The position numbers were made by a program, and so were the translations under genes. Shown here piece by piece: positions 9,877 to 22,309 of a stretch of DNA of 64,000 nucleotides. Where the stretch lies: the NCBI GenBank assembly GCA_963924555.1, contig OZ004598.1:2876501-2940500 (forward strand), in the 5' to 3' direction. The stretch comes from Crambe crambe. Taxonomy: Eukaryota > Porifera > Demospongiae > Poecilosclerida > Crambeidae. The stretch's first letter is position 1, and each line of letters opens with the position of its first letter. The notes under the pieces were generated by a model. The model made no database searches, was not told the DNA's origin, and saw only the letters and a program-made list of their open reading frames with translations.

Positions 9877-12086
9877 CAGTCTAATCGCCAGCGTTGGCGA
9901 GGCCCATAGGGCTAATACAACTTTAATTGCACAGACACGCACTTTTATCACTCACCAGTTTACGGAAGTATCCGGAGAGAGTATTTGTGGTCAAATTCAC
10001 TTCTTTTAGTTGTAGTGCCGAGATTTTCCCTTTACAGAAGGCATAAAGCTGCCTGTAGCTGCACCTTGCACGGTACTAACTCCACTATAATTTTAATAGC
10101 AAATGCAGCTGCACGCGCTAAGCAGCTGCTACATTTTTGTGGTCTTTGATGTTGTGATAATCAATCGTGTTGTGGGCTGTGACATTTGTATTTCACACTT
10201 CCTGCCACTACATCGAAGGTATGTAGAGCTCCTCCTATTATAAGTGGCATGTTATGTGTAATAAAATTAACTGTCCATTAGTGCATGTCTGTAATACAGC
10301 CTTTGCTTTATAGTGCCTTTGAATGCTACTCATAGCTTGAAGCTATACTGTTCATTGAATATACAACAATTAGTAATGGCCTACTGAATAAGAATGGTGT
10401 GTTGGTATTAGCTATTAGCTAGCAGTAGTCCATCCAAATCTTTTACTATAGCTATACACACACTATGACAACCCTTGCCCATGGACCATGTCACTCTGTA
10501 AGCAGTGATCATTCAGATACACACTTAAAAATATCGATTGACTATTAATCATCATGGGACACTTTCAGACACGGATACCTCTGCCAGGCTTCCATGAAAC
10601 AAATCGGAAGGAAAACCCTTAGCTAACATTAAAAATTTCCATCCTTGATGGCTGCCCAACCAAGCAGGTAGCTACGAACAGAAACAATTTGTTGTACTCA
10701 GAACTGTAAAAAACTGACATACAGCACCACCAATCTTTTAATACCCCAGGCCAACCCCAGATAAAGTTGATATTCTCTCTTGATAGGTACAGATGTGTAT
10801 CACATACGTTTGATACTATTATGTTTCCTGGGAGTAAGATTTTCATCCAATTGAGCAAGAGTTACACTAAAGATGCTATAGGTTCCTGAATCAGAATGCC
10901 CTTATCTCTCTTTGAACTCTATCCCAGAAGAGCTACTACCACACTTTATGTTTGTACTCCTTTTTCATGGGATCGGGAATACCAGTTTTCTCTCTACATT
11001 CTATCATTTTTCTCCTTCATCAATAATGAAACACTGTGTGGTTCACTAGGACAAGTGACAGCAGATCCTGCCTCCCCTTCCCTCCGACTTGTTGGCTGTG
11101 GATATTTTAGAGTACATTCATGATGATTTCAGCAATCTTCACCAGTCACCCTCTTTTATTCAATGAAATCAGAGTCTCTCCATGACTTGTACTATCGTCA
11201 GGAGAACAGTGTGGGAGCGAGCAGACATGACCATGCCCTCTACCGAAGCTCTAAAGCTCCACTGGAATCGCTCCCTGTGATATTAGAGATGTGGCATCAT
11301 GCAACTTCCAACGACATTGGTAAGTTAGCTGTTTGAGAAATGTAATTAAGATTCGATTTCTAGCTCATTGACACACATACATTTACCTGTATAGCTGGAA
11401 ATGGTTGGATGGAAAAGTCCAAAGTATCTTAGACGTTCCTGAAAACATGGCAAGAGTTCAGGAGAGGTTGGATTTTATTTTCAATGGGTGTGGCTAAACA
11501 TACAAATGTGGACCAGGATGCAAGTGTGTCAACTGTTTAAATAGCTACCATGACAACAGTCTCAATCATCCTGAAGCAGTGATGGAGCTGTAAACATTGA
11601 TGGACTTCAGAAACAGAACGAAGAATTGATAGGAGATAATATAGAGAGTGATGAAGAACATGAACTAAATGAAAGACAGGATGAATGGGTGTGACATTTG
11701 CATTTTGCAATACTTACATCCACAAAATTGCTACTGTATATTATACAAGCAATACTACACAGGATCCAGCTAGAATCTGAAGTGTCCACTGCTAGGAACG
11801 AAAATTCTAGCAAGAAACACTATGACGTGATGAACCTAGCCAAGCAACAGAGGCAACATATAGCTGAATTTTCTGCCTGTTTATAGCTTGCAACAATGTT
11901 TACTGTGCAGTAATACTTACCTAGGTTTCATCTTTAGCAGAAAGTGCTCTCCATATTGCTTCTTCGGCTTCTAAGAGGCAGTTACAGTCCATACAAAACA
12001 CCCGCACAATTTCTGTTTTTCGACTACAATTTATGACGTCATCGCTAATACGTGGTAATTAATTACGTCCACTGGCGATTAGACTG
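9877..12086. mobile_element. Decayed CXC-domain DNA transposon with 15-bp TIRs
   Basis: CAGTCTAATCGCCAG at 9877-9891 is exactly inverted at 12072-12086. ATAA flanks both ends (9873-9876 and 12087-12090), a possible 4-bp target duplication that could be 5 or 6 bp depending on how the tip is read. The 2.2 kb interior holds the remains of a plus-strand gene with a cysteine-rich CXC motif (11175-11593). The superfamily is not assigned. Confidence 0.65.
11175..11593 (+). pseudogene. Transposon gene remnant with tesmin/TSO1-like CXC cysteines
   Basis: A first segment reads VWERADMTMPSTEALKLHWN and, after a stop, EMWHHATSNDI before a donor-like gtaag near 11321. After an acceptor near 11394 the second segment reads WKWLDGKVQSILDVPENMAR, ERLDFIFNGCG, a TAA stop, then YKCGPGCKCVNCLNSYHD. 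The CG-x-GCKC-x-NC spacing matches the cysteine-rich block seen in tesmin/TSO1-like proteins encoded by invertebrate transposons, where it is thought to bind zinc and DNA. One CXC half is lost at the stop. The gene is dead: stops, a frame change and no intact upstream exon. Confidence 0.5.
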
Positions 12087-12255
12087 ATAACCATTATTTT
12101 AGTTCTTATTCATTGAGAATATCTAAGTTGAGCAACACGATCTTCCTGAGCCATCCCTTTTCTAAAATCTTTGTATACAGGCCTGAGTTTAATGATTTAT
12201 GCAATTTCTTCAACAAAAGTCGTTGATCGACACCAGACCCTTTCCCTTCCCCAAA

Positions 12256-14317
12256 CATAGATATACTAGACTACGTACACAGGATTGGAAACAGGGCATG
12301 CGCGCGTAGAATTTATAGACCATCCGTGTAGGTACCTGGCGAACAGAGAAATCTTACACAAAATAAGAAAGAGGGTGAAAGGCAAGGTATTTTGCGCAAC
12401 AATAATTATGATTATAAGTGAAAAGGCTCAATGACCTATAGCTGTAGTAGTTTATCATGTCAGTTTAGTCTATTTACTGTTGCTATGGAAGAAAAACGTG
12501 GAAACAGGTGACTGAAAAGTTTTGTGGCACTCCTACTACTAAAATAGAAGTCTAGCTGCCTTACTTTTGGTATAAAATGAAAGATACTAGTTGACCATAT
12601 GTACTCAAGTAGTTTTAATTTTGTGCAGGGCTGGAGATGGCATGCCATTTGCCATTGATGGTTTAAGAAGCCATTTCACTATGTTGTTGTTCTTATGAGG
12701 AGATGAGATACCTCCTTGTATCAGGGGCAGGAAAGGATACGCTGGGGCAGCTTTACTCTTCATCTTGATCCCTCAAAACAAGTATATCACAACAAATCTC
12801 TCGATGAATTGGATGTTCAGCAGTGCACTATCAGTACTTGTTATTATCATTTTTTAATTATAACATGAAAGGAAATATGTGTAAAGTGACAGTATTAGTT
12901 GCTACATTATAGTATCCTTCTTTACTATAGCTTTTCTTGACAGCCAGCCATGGGTAATCTGAAGAAATAGTAACATCGACATGATTTTTTTACAGGCACC
13001 TTTAAAAAGTACATATGTACATACAAATGATCACTACCTAACAGATTAGTGGGGAAAAAGAGACTATACTTTTAACATCCAAGCTCCAGAGGTCCACAAA
13101 GTCGAACTATCATTGTTACTCGCAATTATACCCTCTAACACTTGAGTAACCAGCCTTTTTAAGAACTATGCTTGTTTAGCACTATACTAGCCCACTCTTT
13201 GCATTCTTTGAACTTACCAATTGGCTATAGTTTAGCAGAAATTTGGCACACTACTTCTCCCCTGTTTGTTTGGGGCAATTTAGCACGAACAGCTGCCTAC
13301 AGGGATTATCAGTATTGTCGTTATGGGCGCACGTGACCTGTTTCCAATCCTGTGTACGTAGTCTAGTCATAGATAGTATATTATTACCGCCCCGGGATTG
13401 GAAACGGTAGCATAGGCTAATTGAAAATCCCGCGGGCACTCCGTGTTATGGTTTGCGACCAAGAAACTTACCTAGTTACGTGGGTAGCAACGGCTGCAGC
13501 GGTCCGCTAGGAGGCGTGTGGCTGCTCTTTCACAGGGAAACTGCAAGCGGCGGTTAGTATTTATAATTTGCATCCACAATTTCAATTATTCCTACTATAA
13601 TGGCTAAATTCCACACTTTAGCGATATAGAAAACTAGAAGAAAATTTGTCTGGGGAATGGTAGTCTTCATAACTTAGGTTTGTGCTTATTATCTAGTTTT
13701 GTGAGTAGAGTCATCCTACTTTTATAGAATGAGTGGCATTAGATGCATGAAGAAAGTAATCGTCATGTAACCTCCACTGCTGCACTCCATTCCAGATATC
13801 CTGGTCACTCCACAGTTCATGCTAGTATTAAATGATCAATGGTGTCAATATCATTTATAGATTGCAACATGACCCTAAAAATTGTTCCGGCATTGCAGCT
13901 CCTGTGTCTCTATGTAACTGTGCCGGATTGATTCCAGCAAAATTGTGTTGGTAACTCTGATGACTGCATCTTGGCATTGAAGTTCATTAACAATTTTGAT
14001 TATATTATTAACTCTGCATCAATTTTTGTGATCACTTGTGCATGCAAATCTATCTGAGCCAGAAAGTAATTATTATATTGTGTAGTATAATTATTGTGTA
14101 GTAGCCTCCTCGACTGATGAATAAGGAGAGGAAGAAGAGTCCATCACATCACTAGTAGCATGCACTGTATGTATTGCACATTATCACTGTATGTTCTGTA
14201 ATAATTATTAGATTTAAGCGCGCGCGCGTTGACTTCATAACACGGATTGCCCGTGGAATTGGTTCCGTTTCCAATCCCGGGGCGGTAATATACTATCTAT
14301 GGTCTAGTATATCTATG
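12256..14317. mobile_element. P-like element (outer), interrupted by another P-like element
   Basis: Left end CATAGATATACTAGAC...ACAGGATTGGAAAC at 12256. The right end, GTTTCCAATCC...TAGTCTAGT, is cut at 13367 and resumes after the inner element as GTCTAGTATATCTATG, ending at 14317. CCCAAA flanks the tips on both sides, extending to a 7-bp CCCAAAC if the terminal C is counted as target. The interior is AT-rich with no surviving transposase. Confidence 0.75.
13368..14301. mobile_element. P-like element (inner), 934 bp, perfect 7-bp TSD
   Basis: Left tip CATAGATAGTATATTATTAC...CCGGGATTGGAAACGG; right tip is its inverted counterpart ending CTATCTATG at 14301. GTCTAGT is duplicated exactly at 13361-13367 and 14302-14308. 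The target was the right terminal repeat of the outer element. No coding region remains. Confidence 0.85.
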
Positions 14318-14541
14318 CCCAAACCAACTAATAAAATGAAAGTAAAGGATCGGCAACGCCAGACTAATTAACGACCGGACTTTCAAAACGCACGTTAACC
14401 AACACGGTACAGCAGCATTGCTGCTCTATTATACTTGTATCAGCCAGTCAATTGCATGTAGGAAGCTGTTTATGTGAACAAATGCTTGCCACAAAACAAT
14501 TACTTCAGCCTAGCAGTGGTCTACTAGGACTTAGATAAGCC

Positions 14542-15106
14542 TATAGCGCTGTCACGAAATATTTTGTCCGGGGTGGACAAAAAATTTGCAATTTTTTGTC
14601 CGGCGCTGCCATAAATTGTCCTCTTGAGAACAAAGCCTCTCTTCATAAACTGTGCTATCTTTTCCCTGATTGACCTCTTTGCATGTAATACCTAGCTACA
14701 CTGCATTCAGTCTTCTGGCTAACACAGTCAGCTATCACAACAGTTTGTTCAACCAACAAGTCAGACCCCTCCATACCAACTGTTAGTTAGCTACAGCTGT
14801 TATTTGTAATCGTCCAGATAAAAAAAATGTCTGAGCATTATAGAGTCTCCTGGACAGAATGTAGCAGTTAGCTATATTTTGTCCGAGCAAAATATAACTG
14901 CTTAGCTATAATTGTCTGGATGAAATTGCAATAGGTCTGGAAAAAATATTTATAGGAGGACAAAATATGGCAAGAGGGGACAAAATATTGCAACCAGACT
15001 GGTCAAAATATTACTGCCATATTTTGTCCGAATAAAATATGGCTGCCATCTCTTGTCCTCATGGAAAAAAATCTAAAAGGACCAAATATGGCATGACTAC
15101 GCCTAT
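14542..15106. mobile_element. MITE built of repeated TTTTGTCC words
   Basis: Degenerate inverted ends (TATAGCGCTGTCACGAAATA and TATAGGCGTAGTCATGCCAT when both are read inward) enclose many copies of AWATTTTGTCCG / GGACAAAATAT in both orientations. No ORF. Confidence 0.5.
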
Positions 15107-16187
15107 AATTAACCCTGAAAAAGCTGTATAAATCAATCAAGCTTGCCTACAATCGATCTTCACATGCGCGGTAGATAGGAGTGAAATTATGAACTACGCG
15201 TATACGCGAGTGAAATAATTTCTAATTAGGGTAAATATTAGCCATAATAATTATGATATTTCTTATTGCCTCATCCCGCGCTTATCCGGATTTTAGTAAC
15301 AACCATTCCAGTGTAGTGTACGAAACGTAGTCTAAGTAGCGTCAACGAAGTGTATAAACTAACTGTGCTGTCTACGAAGCGTTCTTGAATTTGAGGCACT
15401 CGAACGCCAATTGACAGTTAGGACTGGAGCTGTACTTCAATTAGAATAATACAATTCCTTACCTGAGGTGTAGAGCTTCAAGATGGTGGTATCAAGATCG
15501 GAGATTATAGGATGAAATTATGGCTGTCAAGCGTCCACGAAGTCACTCGGACGGCAATTGACAGTTAGGACTTAAACTTTATTAACCCTGAGCGCGCATG
15601 CGCGAGATGGTTACGGTACTCAGTTGTGTCCTTCTGTCTGTCTGTTCTGTCTGTCTGTCTGTCTGTCTGTCTGTCATTACTCTCGCAGGAGCCACTTCAA
15701 CTATTGGATCTTGAAACAGGTAGTTCGTTCGAATACAATGAGTATTCCCTAGATCCGCCAGTGGTTATAATTCATTTAGCACGCGACATAGCTAATAGCT
15801 ATACAGTTTCACCAAGCTTCTTCCAAGGTGATTTTCATAGGTAGACTGGAGAAAACCACCTATCTTTTTCTCGCATCCATGCAGTGACAATTCTTCAGTC
15901 CATTATTCACTGAGGGGGGACGTCCATCATTCACTGGTGAAAATTGCAAATTTTGGAGACAATATTCAGACACCGTCACAGTTAGTTACACTGTAGAAAA
16001 TCTTTTATTTTGCTAGGAAGCTTGGAAAATTGAGGGAGCTCCATAACACTGACTGGTTGTAGGAGCGATATGGGACACCCCGGCCGTGTATTACTATTGA
16101 AATGGGGCCCCCAGGGGGCTACAAAACGCGCCAGTGAATAGGGCTTACGCGCGCGTGCTGGCAATCAGCTGCAATTACGAGTTCAGT
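15107..16187. other. Non-coding 5' flank with a TGTC microsatellite
   Basis: (TGTC)n occupies about 15632-15675. Two related stretches (15315-15430 and 15520-15575) share GAACGCCAATTGACAGTTAGGACT-like words, a diverged direct repeat. The stretch leads into the integrase gene start at 16188 and may contain its promoter or transposon end. Nothing more can be supported. Confidence 0.35.
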
Positions 16188-16568
16188 ATGGCTGAAAGTG
16201 AGTATCAGTATTCTTACACGGCAATCAAAGATTACTTGGCAGATGGCGTGTATCCTGATGGCTATGAAAAGCATGGTCTTAGAGAGAGGTCAAAATATTT
16301 CATTTTGGATGGTGGCCATCTTATGTACATTGGAGCATAGATATTAGACACGGAACAGGATTGGAAACTTAATACTACCTTGCGCTTGCTATCCGTGTTT
16401 GCCGGGAAATTTTGGCGCGTGATATGAATGCATAGTTACCACATAATAGTTAAGAATGAGTTCTGCAAAAGATATCAGAGTGGATATTAGTCTAGTAGCT
16501 TAATATTACCTGGGCTAGAGTGTTTCCATGTGCTTTTATAAAAATAATAAAATTTAATATGAGACCAG

Positions 16569-16721
16569 ATGGCTAGATTGTACAAATCTATGAGAGATTC
16601 AATATCTCAAGTTTTGAAAGATGAAGAGTTTTGTCTTCCTCTCCAGCAATCTATAGATGCCCGTTCTTATGCAGAGAGCTTTATGGAGTGGATAATAAAA
16701 CATGACAATGCAAATAAATAA
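16569..16721 (+). CDS. Small 50-aa ORF in the P-like element (unrecognised)
   Basis: ATG to TAA gives a hydrophilic, helix-prone peptide beginning MARLYKSMRDSISQVLKDEE and ending FMEWIIKHDNANK. It could be a leftover exon of a longer transposon gene, since no promoter or splice partner is evident. No family recognised. Confidence 0.2.
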   Translation: MARLYKSMRDSISQVLKDEEFCLPLQQSIDARSYAESFMEWIIKHDNANK

Positions 16722-18363
16722 AAGAAATCTCATAATAATAATTATTTAACCAGTAGTTTAACACTGCATTAAAAGAAAACTAACTGCTATGAATCAATAT
16801 AGCATAATATCATCCAATAGACAAACTATTATACTACTAAAAGATACCAAACACTTGACTTCTAAATTTATGTCAGTCCTGTTCTAGTCCTACCAATTGG
16901 TAGGCCTATAAAATCTTTAGCAACATATCCTACACCAAAAACAGTTATTACACTTTTTATTTCAGTCTATTCCAGTAAGAAACTTTACCTTCCAAACTCC
17001 TATAGGAGAAAATTGCTAGAAAAATACTTGCACTCGTAGCTCTAATCCCACAAAGCATCGATAATATAAATACTCCGTATGGATGTGAAACGTTTCCGGA
17101 TTTTAATCAATGTGGCAATTCAATCACTGTAACGCGCGGTCACGGACTACGCGCACGGATACGTTTCTATGGCGGAATACATAGACATAGCCACTAGCAC
17201 TGGAGACGGGCTCATGGAGTCAAGTAGTGATACTGAGGGAGTGAAAGAAGTTTGAAGAGGAAATAGAAGAAAATGAATGTAAGTTTTAGTGTAACAATTT
17301 TATTTATTATCATCACAATTTGTAAGCAGCTGCTACAACCAGTGAGAAAGCCATATTCTGATCTTTTTCTCTCTATGGTTTCTAACATATTAAAAGAAGA
17401 ATTAATTAAGCATTCTCCAAAAGGTAAAAGAATATAGGAGAGCTCCTGGATTGCATACAGCATTTGGACTGTTCTTGTATCTGCAAGCATTCTTACTTCA
17501 GAGCTGAACAGATGTATTCAATCTGGAAACAAACATAGGCTACCCTCACTCTCACATGTTGATCAAACTTTGATCTGGCTCCTTTTTTTTTTGTTTTTTT
17601 TTGTGAAATTTGATAGGATGGTTCCCATTTACTACAATATCAATTATAGCTAGTATCATGAGATTTATGCAACTAGCTAGCTAGCTACATTAGCTATCAT
17701 ACCTATGCATGCCAATGGTTGAATGATACATTTGTTGCAGCAATGTTGCTGTTGTTTGTTGCCATTTTTATTATCCAAAAACTGAATTGTCTTGGGCAAT
17801 TTTTCAATTAGCTACATAAAGAAAGCATGTGTGTCTTGATAGTGCCACAAAGTGTGAAGGAGTGACTAGTCCCTGAAAATGACACTTTCTCCCAGTGCAC
17901 CGACCCTTTAACTGTGTAAAGATGTGAAAAACTGCTATCCCAGCATTATCGATGAAAATCTAACAAAAATATCAGCCATTATTGAGTCTTGAGTTGCTAT
18001 TTTTAACCACCATGACAATATTTTACATTTGTTTTTACTTTCTCTCGGTCTCCCACAAGGTAAGGATTTTCAGGTTGCTCTTTTTTTTCAATGCATGATA
18101 ATAAGTGCTATTATAATCTAACAAAAGTATTATTTCAGTCCAAGTAACTAAATAATACCATCTTCCTTAATGTTTTGGTATAGTTTTAAGCTATAAACTA
18201 AGTAACATTCACTTACTACACTATTATATCAGTAAATTCCGCGCACTAAAGTTGCATGGAGTGAAAAGGTAAATGATAAAATGGACAGAACCGTACTGCA
18301 GTTGGTGTTAGAACACTGTCCTCGAGCGTTACAGTGATTATTCCGCAAAAACTCCGTATATCA

Positions 18364-20045
18364 GGGTCTGACTAAAACACGGACCGGACCGGACCACCGG
18401 ACTACGATAAACTTTTGCGCACGAAGTCAAAAATGCGCATGCGCGCTTGATTGCAAAGATCTGGGACACAGCCCTGGACTTTGGCCAAAGAGGTACCAAG
18501 GCTATACAGTCACTATTCAAAGAAATAACCAGACCTGTGTTTTGGCAGCATCCCATGCAGCCTATGCGATCAGTCAATTCTAGAGTCTAGGGTAGATCAC
18601 TATGTGAATGAACACATCCAACAAGAGATGACCAAGGAAGATAAAAGACCCTTCCTGGACCTTGCACCTGTTTTCCACCACACCCACCTGACGGGGGCAG
18701 TTTTCTCATTTTATTTCACTCCTACCTGTTTGTGCCCCTGCGGCTTATTCAAACTTGGAACTATTTGGAATTGCCACAGGCCAGGTGTGGCTGATAAAAT
18801 CACAGACCATGGACCACTAATAAAGATGCTTCCGTAACACTTAGCCTACGTAGCTAGCTACAGTCACACACTTGCTGAACCAGTTAATATTATTATTAAA
18901 TAAAAATCCTAATTGCATCTGTTTCCTTTTCAAATGAATATCATTCTGTATGAGATAAAATTAATGAGACCATAACAATAGTTATCTGAGTATATGGTTA
19001 TTAAATCAACCCACCTGAGAGAAGGTGAATGGCCAGTTTAGAGCCTGGTAGCGTGCATACTATTATCATAACAGTAATTATGCGTAATTATAGCTAGAGC
19101 TTGTACTATTAGTAACACTTACTGTAGCTACTAAGCACAAAAATACTCCACAATCATTGGCCATGTTTGAAAAATAAAAGTATAGTTCCATAATAGCTAT
19201 AGCTATACTGGCTAGCTCTCAAAATCGAGAGTCCAATGACACCCCAAAAATATTGGTATGATAAATTTCTTGTACTGTGCTATATCCACCTATAATTATT
19301 AGCACAATTATAGCCTATAAGTTTTAAGTTACCTATCTTATCAATTACTTTAATCCAAGATTCAACTTCAAGTAGGAGCTTGTAAGTTGATACACAGTAG
19401 ACACTATTTTCAAGTTTCTTATTGCATTCTTCTGCAATCAAAAATAAGTAGAAGTCTACGATCTGAGCGAACCATAGCTACTGCATACAGTATATACACA
19501 TACTTGTTATAATTATGTTGCAGCACACAACATACGTACCCTATCATTCACTTAGTGATCTACCCTAGACTCTGAAGGGTCTTTTCGATATCTTCCTTGG
19601 TCAAGTACTCAGGAGTCACGTGCAAGGTGCATGGGAATAAATTTCTATTGTAATTTATTTATCGAAATTATTATTATCATAATGGAGAAAACTGCCCCCG
19701 TCAGGTGGGTGTGGTGGAAAACAGTGCGATGATAGGTGCAAGGTCCAGGAAGGGTTTTTTCGATTTCTTCCTTGGTCATCTCTTGTCCTTGGATGTGTTC
19801 ATTCACATAGTGATCTACCCTAGACTCTGGAATTGACTGATCGCATAGGCTGAATGGGATGCTGCCAAACATGGGTCTGGTCATTTCTTTGAATAGTGAC
19901 TGTATTGTCTTGGTACCTCTTTGGCCAAAATCCAGGGCTGTGTCCCAGATCTTTGCAATCAAGCGCGCATGCGCATTTTTGACTTCGTGCGCAAAAATTT
20001 ATCGTGGTCCGGTGGTCCGGTCTGGTCCGTGTTTTAGTCAGACCC
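18364..20045. mobile_element. Fold-back element with about 500-bp arms and perfect 8-bp TSD
   Basis: Tips GGGTCTGACTAAAACACGGA (18364) and its complement (ending 20045) begin inverted arms of roughly 490 bp that stay similar through CAAAGATCTGGGACACAGCC and GACGGGGGCAGTTTTCTC. GTATATCA is duplicated at 18356-18363 and 20046-20053. Each arm contains related open frames (for example minus 19962-19645, with ALDFGQRGTKTIQSLFKEMT) that may be a conserved peptide or a by-product of arm symmetry. An 8-bp duplication is compatible with hAT or KDZ-type transposases, but none is encoded here. Confidence 0.75.
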
Positions 20046-20239
20046 GTATATCATCCGTATACGCGGGCGTTTCATATCCACCGGAGGTACTGTATTATCT
20101 ATGCACAAAGTTTGTACCTACCTTCCTCAGAAAATGTATTGGGTAAATTTTCTATGGTTACAACGCGGATAGCATGCGCGAAACTTAATGGGCGTGACGT
20201 CACATGACGTAGGCAGTTTCCAATCCTGTTCCGGTGTCA

Positions 20240-21330
20240 TAGTCAGCGGTGACTCCCCTCGGCGATGACTCCCCGGTCACTCCTGACTAGGCGTGGATGA
20301 CTCCCGGTCACTCATGCCTAGGCGTGGATGACTCCCGGTCACTCACGCCTAGGTCTGAGTGACTCCCCGGTCATTTCTGACTAGTCTATAATGACTCCCC
20401 CCTGGAAAAAATGACTCCCCAGTTCCGAGCACTCTTGACTAGGCGTGGATGACTCCCGGTCACTCACGCCTAGGTCTGAGTGACTCCCCAGTCATTTCTG
20501 ACTTGTCTGCCCCTGAAAAAAGACTCACCAGTCCCAATTTATTGCATTGCTGCATGCAAAATCATAATAAGTCAAGGATTTATACCATAGTTGCTTATGA
20601 AATTGAGTGAATGGAATCTTTTGCGCCTAGGAAGAAATTACTCCCTGAATCAAGATAGATGGACTCCCCCCATGCATGCATAGTTGGAGTCATGACAGCC
20701 ATGGAAGGGGAATCATTTCATCCTATAGCCAGGCATTAGGTAAGATTTTCAGGGAGTTATCGGATAGGGAGTCATTCATGCCTGTAGGATATGTCGACTC
20801 CCCTTCCATGGCTATCATGACTGTCCAGTCATCTCAATTCATGGAGTCATTGGTGCCTAGGATGAAATGACTCCCCTTCCATGGCTGCACCATTCTGAAT
20901 GGAAGGGGAGTCATTTCATCCTAGGAACCAATGACTCCTGAAGTCATTGGTGCCTCTAGGATGAAATGACTCCCCTTCCATGGCTATTATGACTCCAATC
21001 ATGTAGTCCAACTATCTCAATTCAGGGAGTCATTGGTGCCTAGGATGAAATAATTCCCTTTCCATGGCTATGACTCCGGTGTAGCTGTATAATTCGTGCC
21101 ACTCCATGTACAAGTTCACTTCATTGTGAGTCATTCGTGCCTAGGATGACTCTCCTATAGCTAGTTTGGCATGTATGTGGAGTCCATTTATCTTAGTTCA
21201 GGGAGTCATTTGTACCTAGGATGTATTCCATGGATATAAATTTTTCAGGGAGTCATTCGTGAAATAGCTCCCATTCCATCCATGCATAGATTGGGGGACG
21301 AAATGATGTTTGCTTATAAAGGGGCAAATA
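20240..21330. repeat. Left subterminal array (GACTCCC units)
   Basis: Two unit types are tandemly arranged. Up to about 20530 the units are of the type TGACTCCCCGGTCA with a CTAGGCGTGGATGACTCCCG variant. From about 20640 on they are larger palindromic units joining GGGGAGTCATTTCATCCTAG to GATGAAATGACTCCCCTTCC around a CCTAGG core. The array is not evenly spaced, has no constant spacer and is not a CRISPR. Confidence 0.75.
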
Positions 21331-21445
21331 ACTCCCTGTGAATGCATTAAAGTTCATTCTCACACAGCTGAGCTGATACAATAACAATAATAACGATAAG
21401 AAGATAAGCTAGCTATGATTGCATGAACGGCACAAAAATTTTTCA

Positions 21446-22077
21446 CTATATATTGTCATAATCTACACAGTCTTGGTGAAACCAATTAAAACAATGTTCA
21501 CATTCAACCATGTTGCCATATGTCTCTGGCATAAGGCAGTCACAGTATAACTCCAGAATCTGACAGGGGAAGTAATTATCCCTATGCCCCCTTTCCCCCA
21601 ACTTTGGAAAAGGAGAAAAAGTTTTCTTCCATAAACATTTAGAAAGATGGCTCCTCATTTCTTCCTGCTGGAATTCAATCTCTCCCACATTTTCTCCTAG
21701 TGCTGCATGGACAGCAAAAGCTATCGCAAATACTCCACAATCCACGATACCACTTTGTTGCTGCACAGGAGGAACATGTATGTATAGCATATTCCTGTAT
21801 TCCATTGTTTCATCATTTTCAGCATCCACTTATTCCTGAGCATGAGAAAAACAAATTATAGCTATAATAGCTACCTATGCATGTATGTACTTACGTATAC
21901 GTATTGTTTCACCATTCTGAACTGGAATCAAGGCATCGTTTTGGCAGAGCAATGGTGACTGAAATCCACCAATATTCGGAAATTGCATCTTCAAGATATG
22001 CTGAGCAAGGATGATATGTTCATCACAGATCCATTTCCCACCCAGCACTATATTTTTCATCTTCTTTGGATCTTTCT
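21446..22077 (-). pseudogene. Ulp1-like cysteine protease with C-terminal PHD-type zinc finger, partial
   Basis: Two minus-strand exons are visible. Exon 22077-21895 (after acceptor attattgtag) contains KWICDEHIILAQHILKMQFP, the typical start of Ulp1/SENP-like catalytic domains in transposons. Exon ending 21446 contains VQQQSGIVDCGVFAIAFAVH with the nucleophilic Cys in DCGVF, and ends with YCDCLMPETY...VECEHCFNWFHQDCV, a Cys4-His-Cys-type PHD-like finger. The exon that should carry the catalytic His and Asp is missing between them, so the protease cannot work as it stands. Ulp1 enzymes cleave SUMO-like modifiers. Many eukaryotic DNA transposons carry such genes with unknown benefit. A shorter, diverged second copy of the 3' part lies in the same orientation at about 22765-22960. 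Confidence 0.7.
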
Positions 22078-22309
22078 CTACAATAATATATTATGGATTG
22101 GTAGCTATTATAGTTGACTATTGATTTTGAAGCAAACTGTAGCAGATAATCTGTTTTGAGGGGAAGTTGACGAGGATAATTACTAGGTACCTCCTTATTC
22201 TGCACAATCTTAGTATGTAGCACAATGGTCCATTACAATATCCTGACCTTTTGGGAACCAGTTTTGAGGGGAGATTGACGAGGCGAATTGCCAGGCATGA
22301 ATTATCAAT

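Noticed and set aside
15626-15844. Open frame starting with repeated CLSV
   Set aside because: Translation of the TGTC microsatellite.
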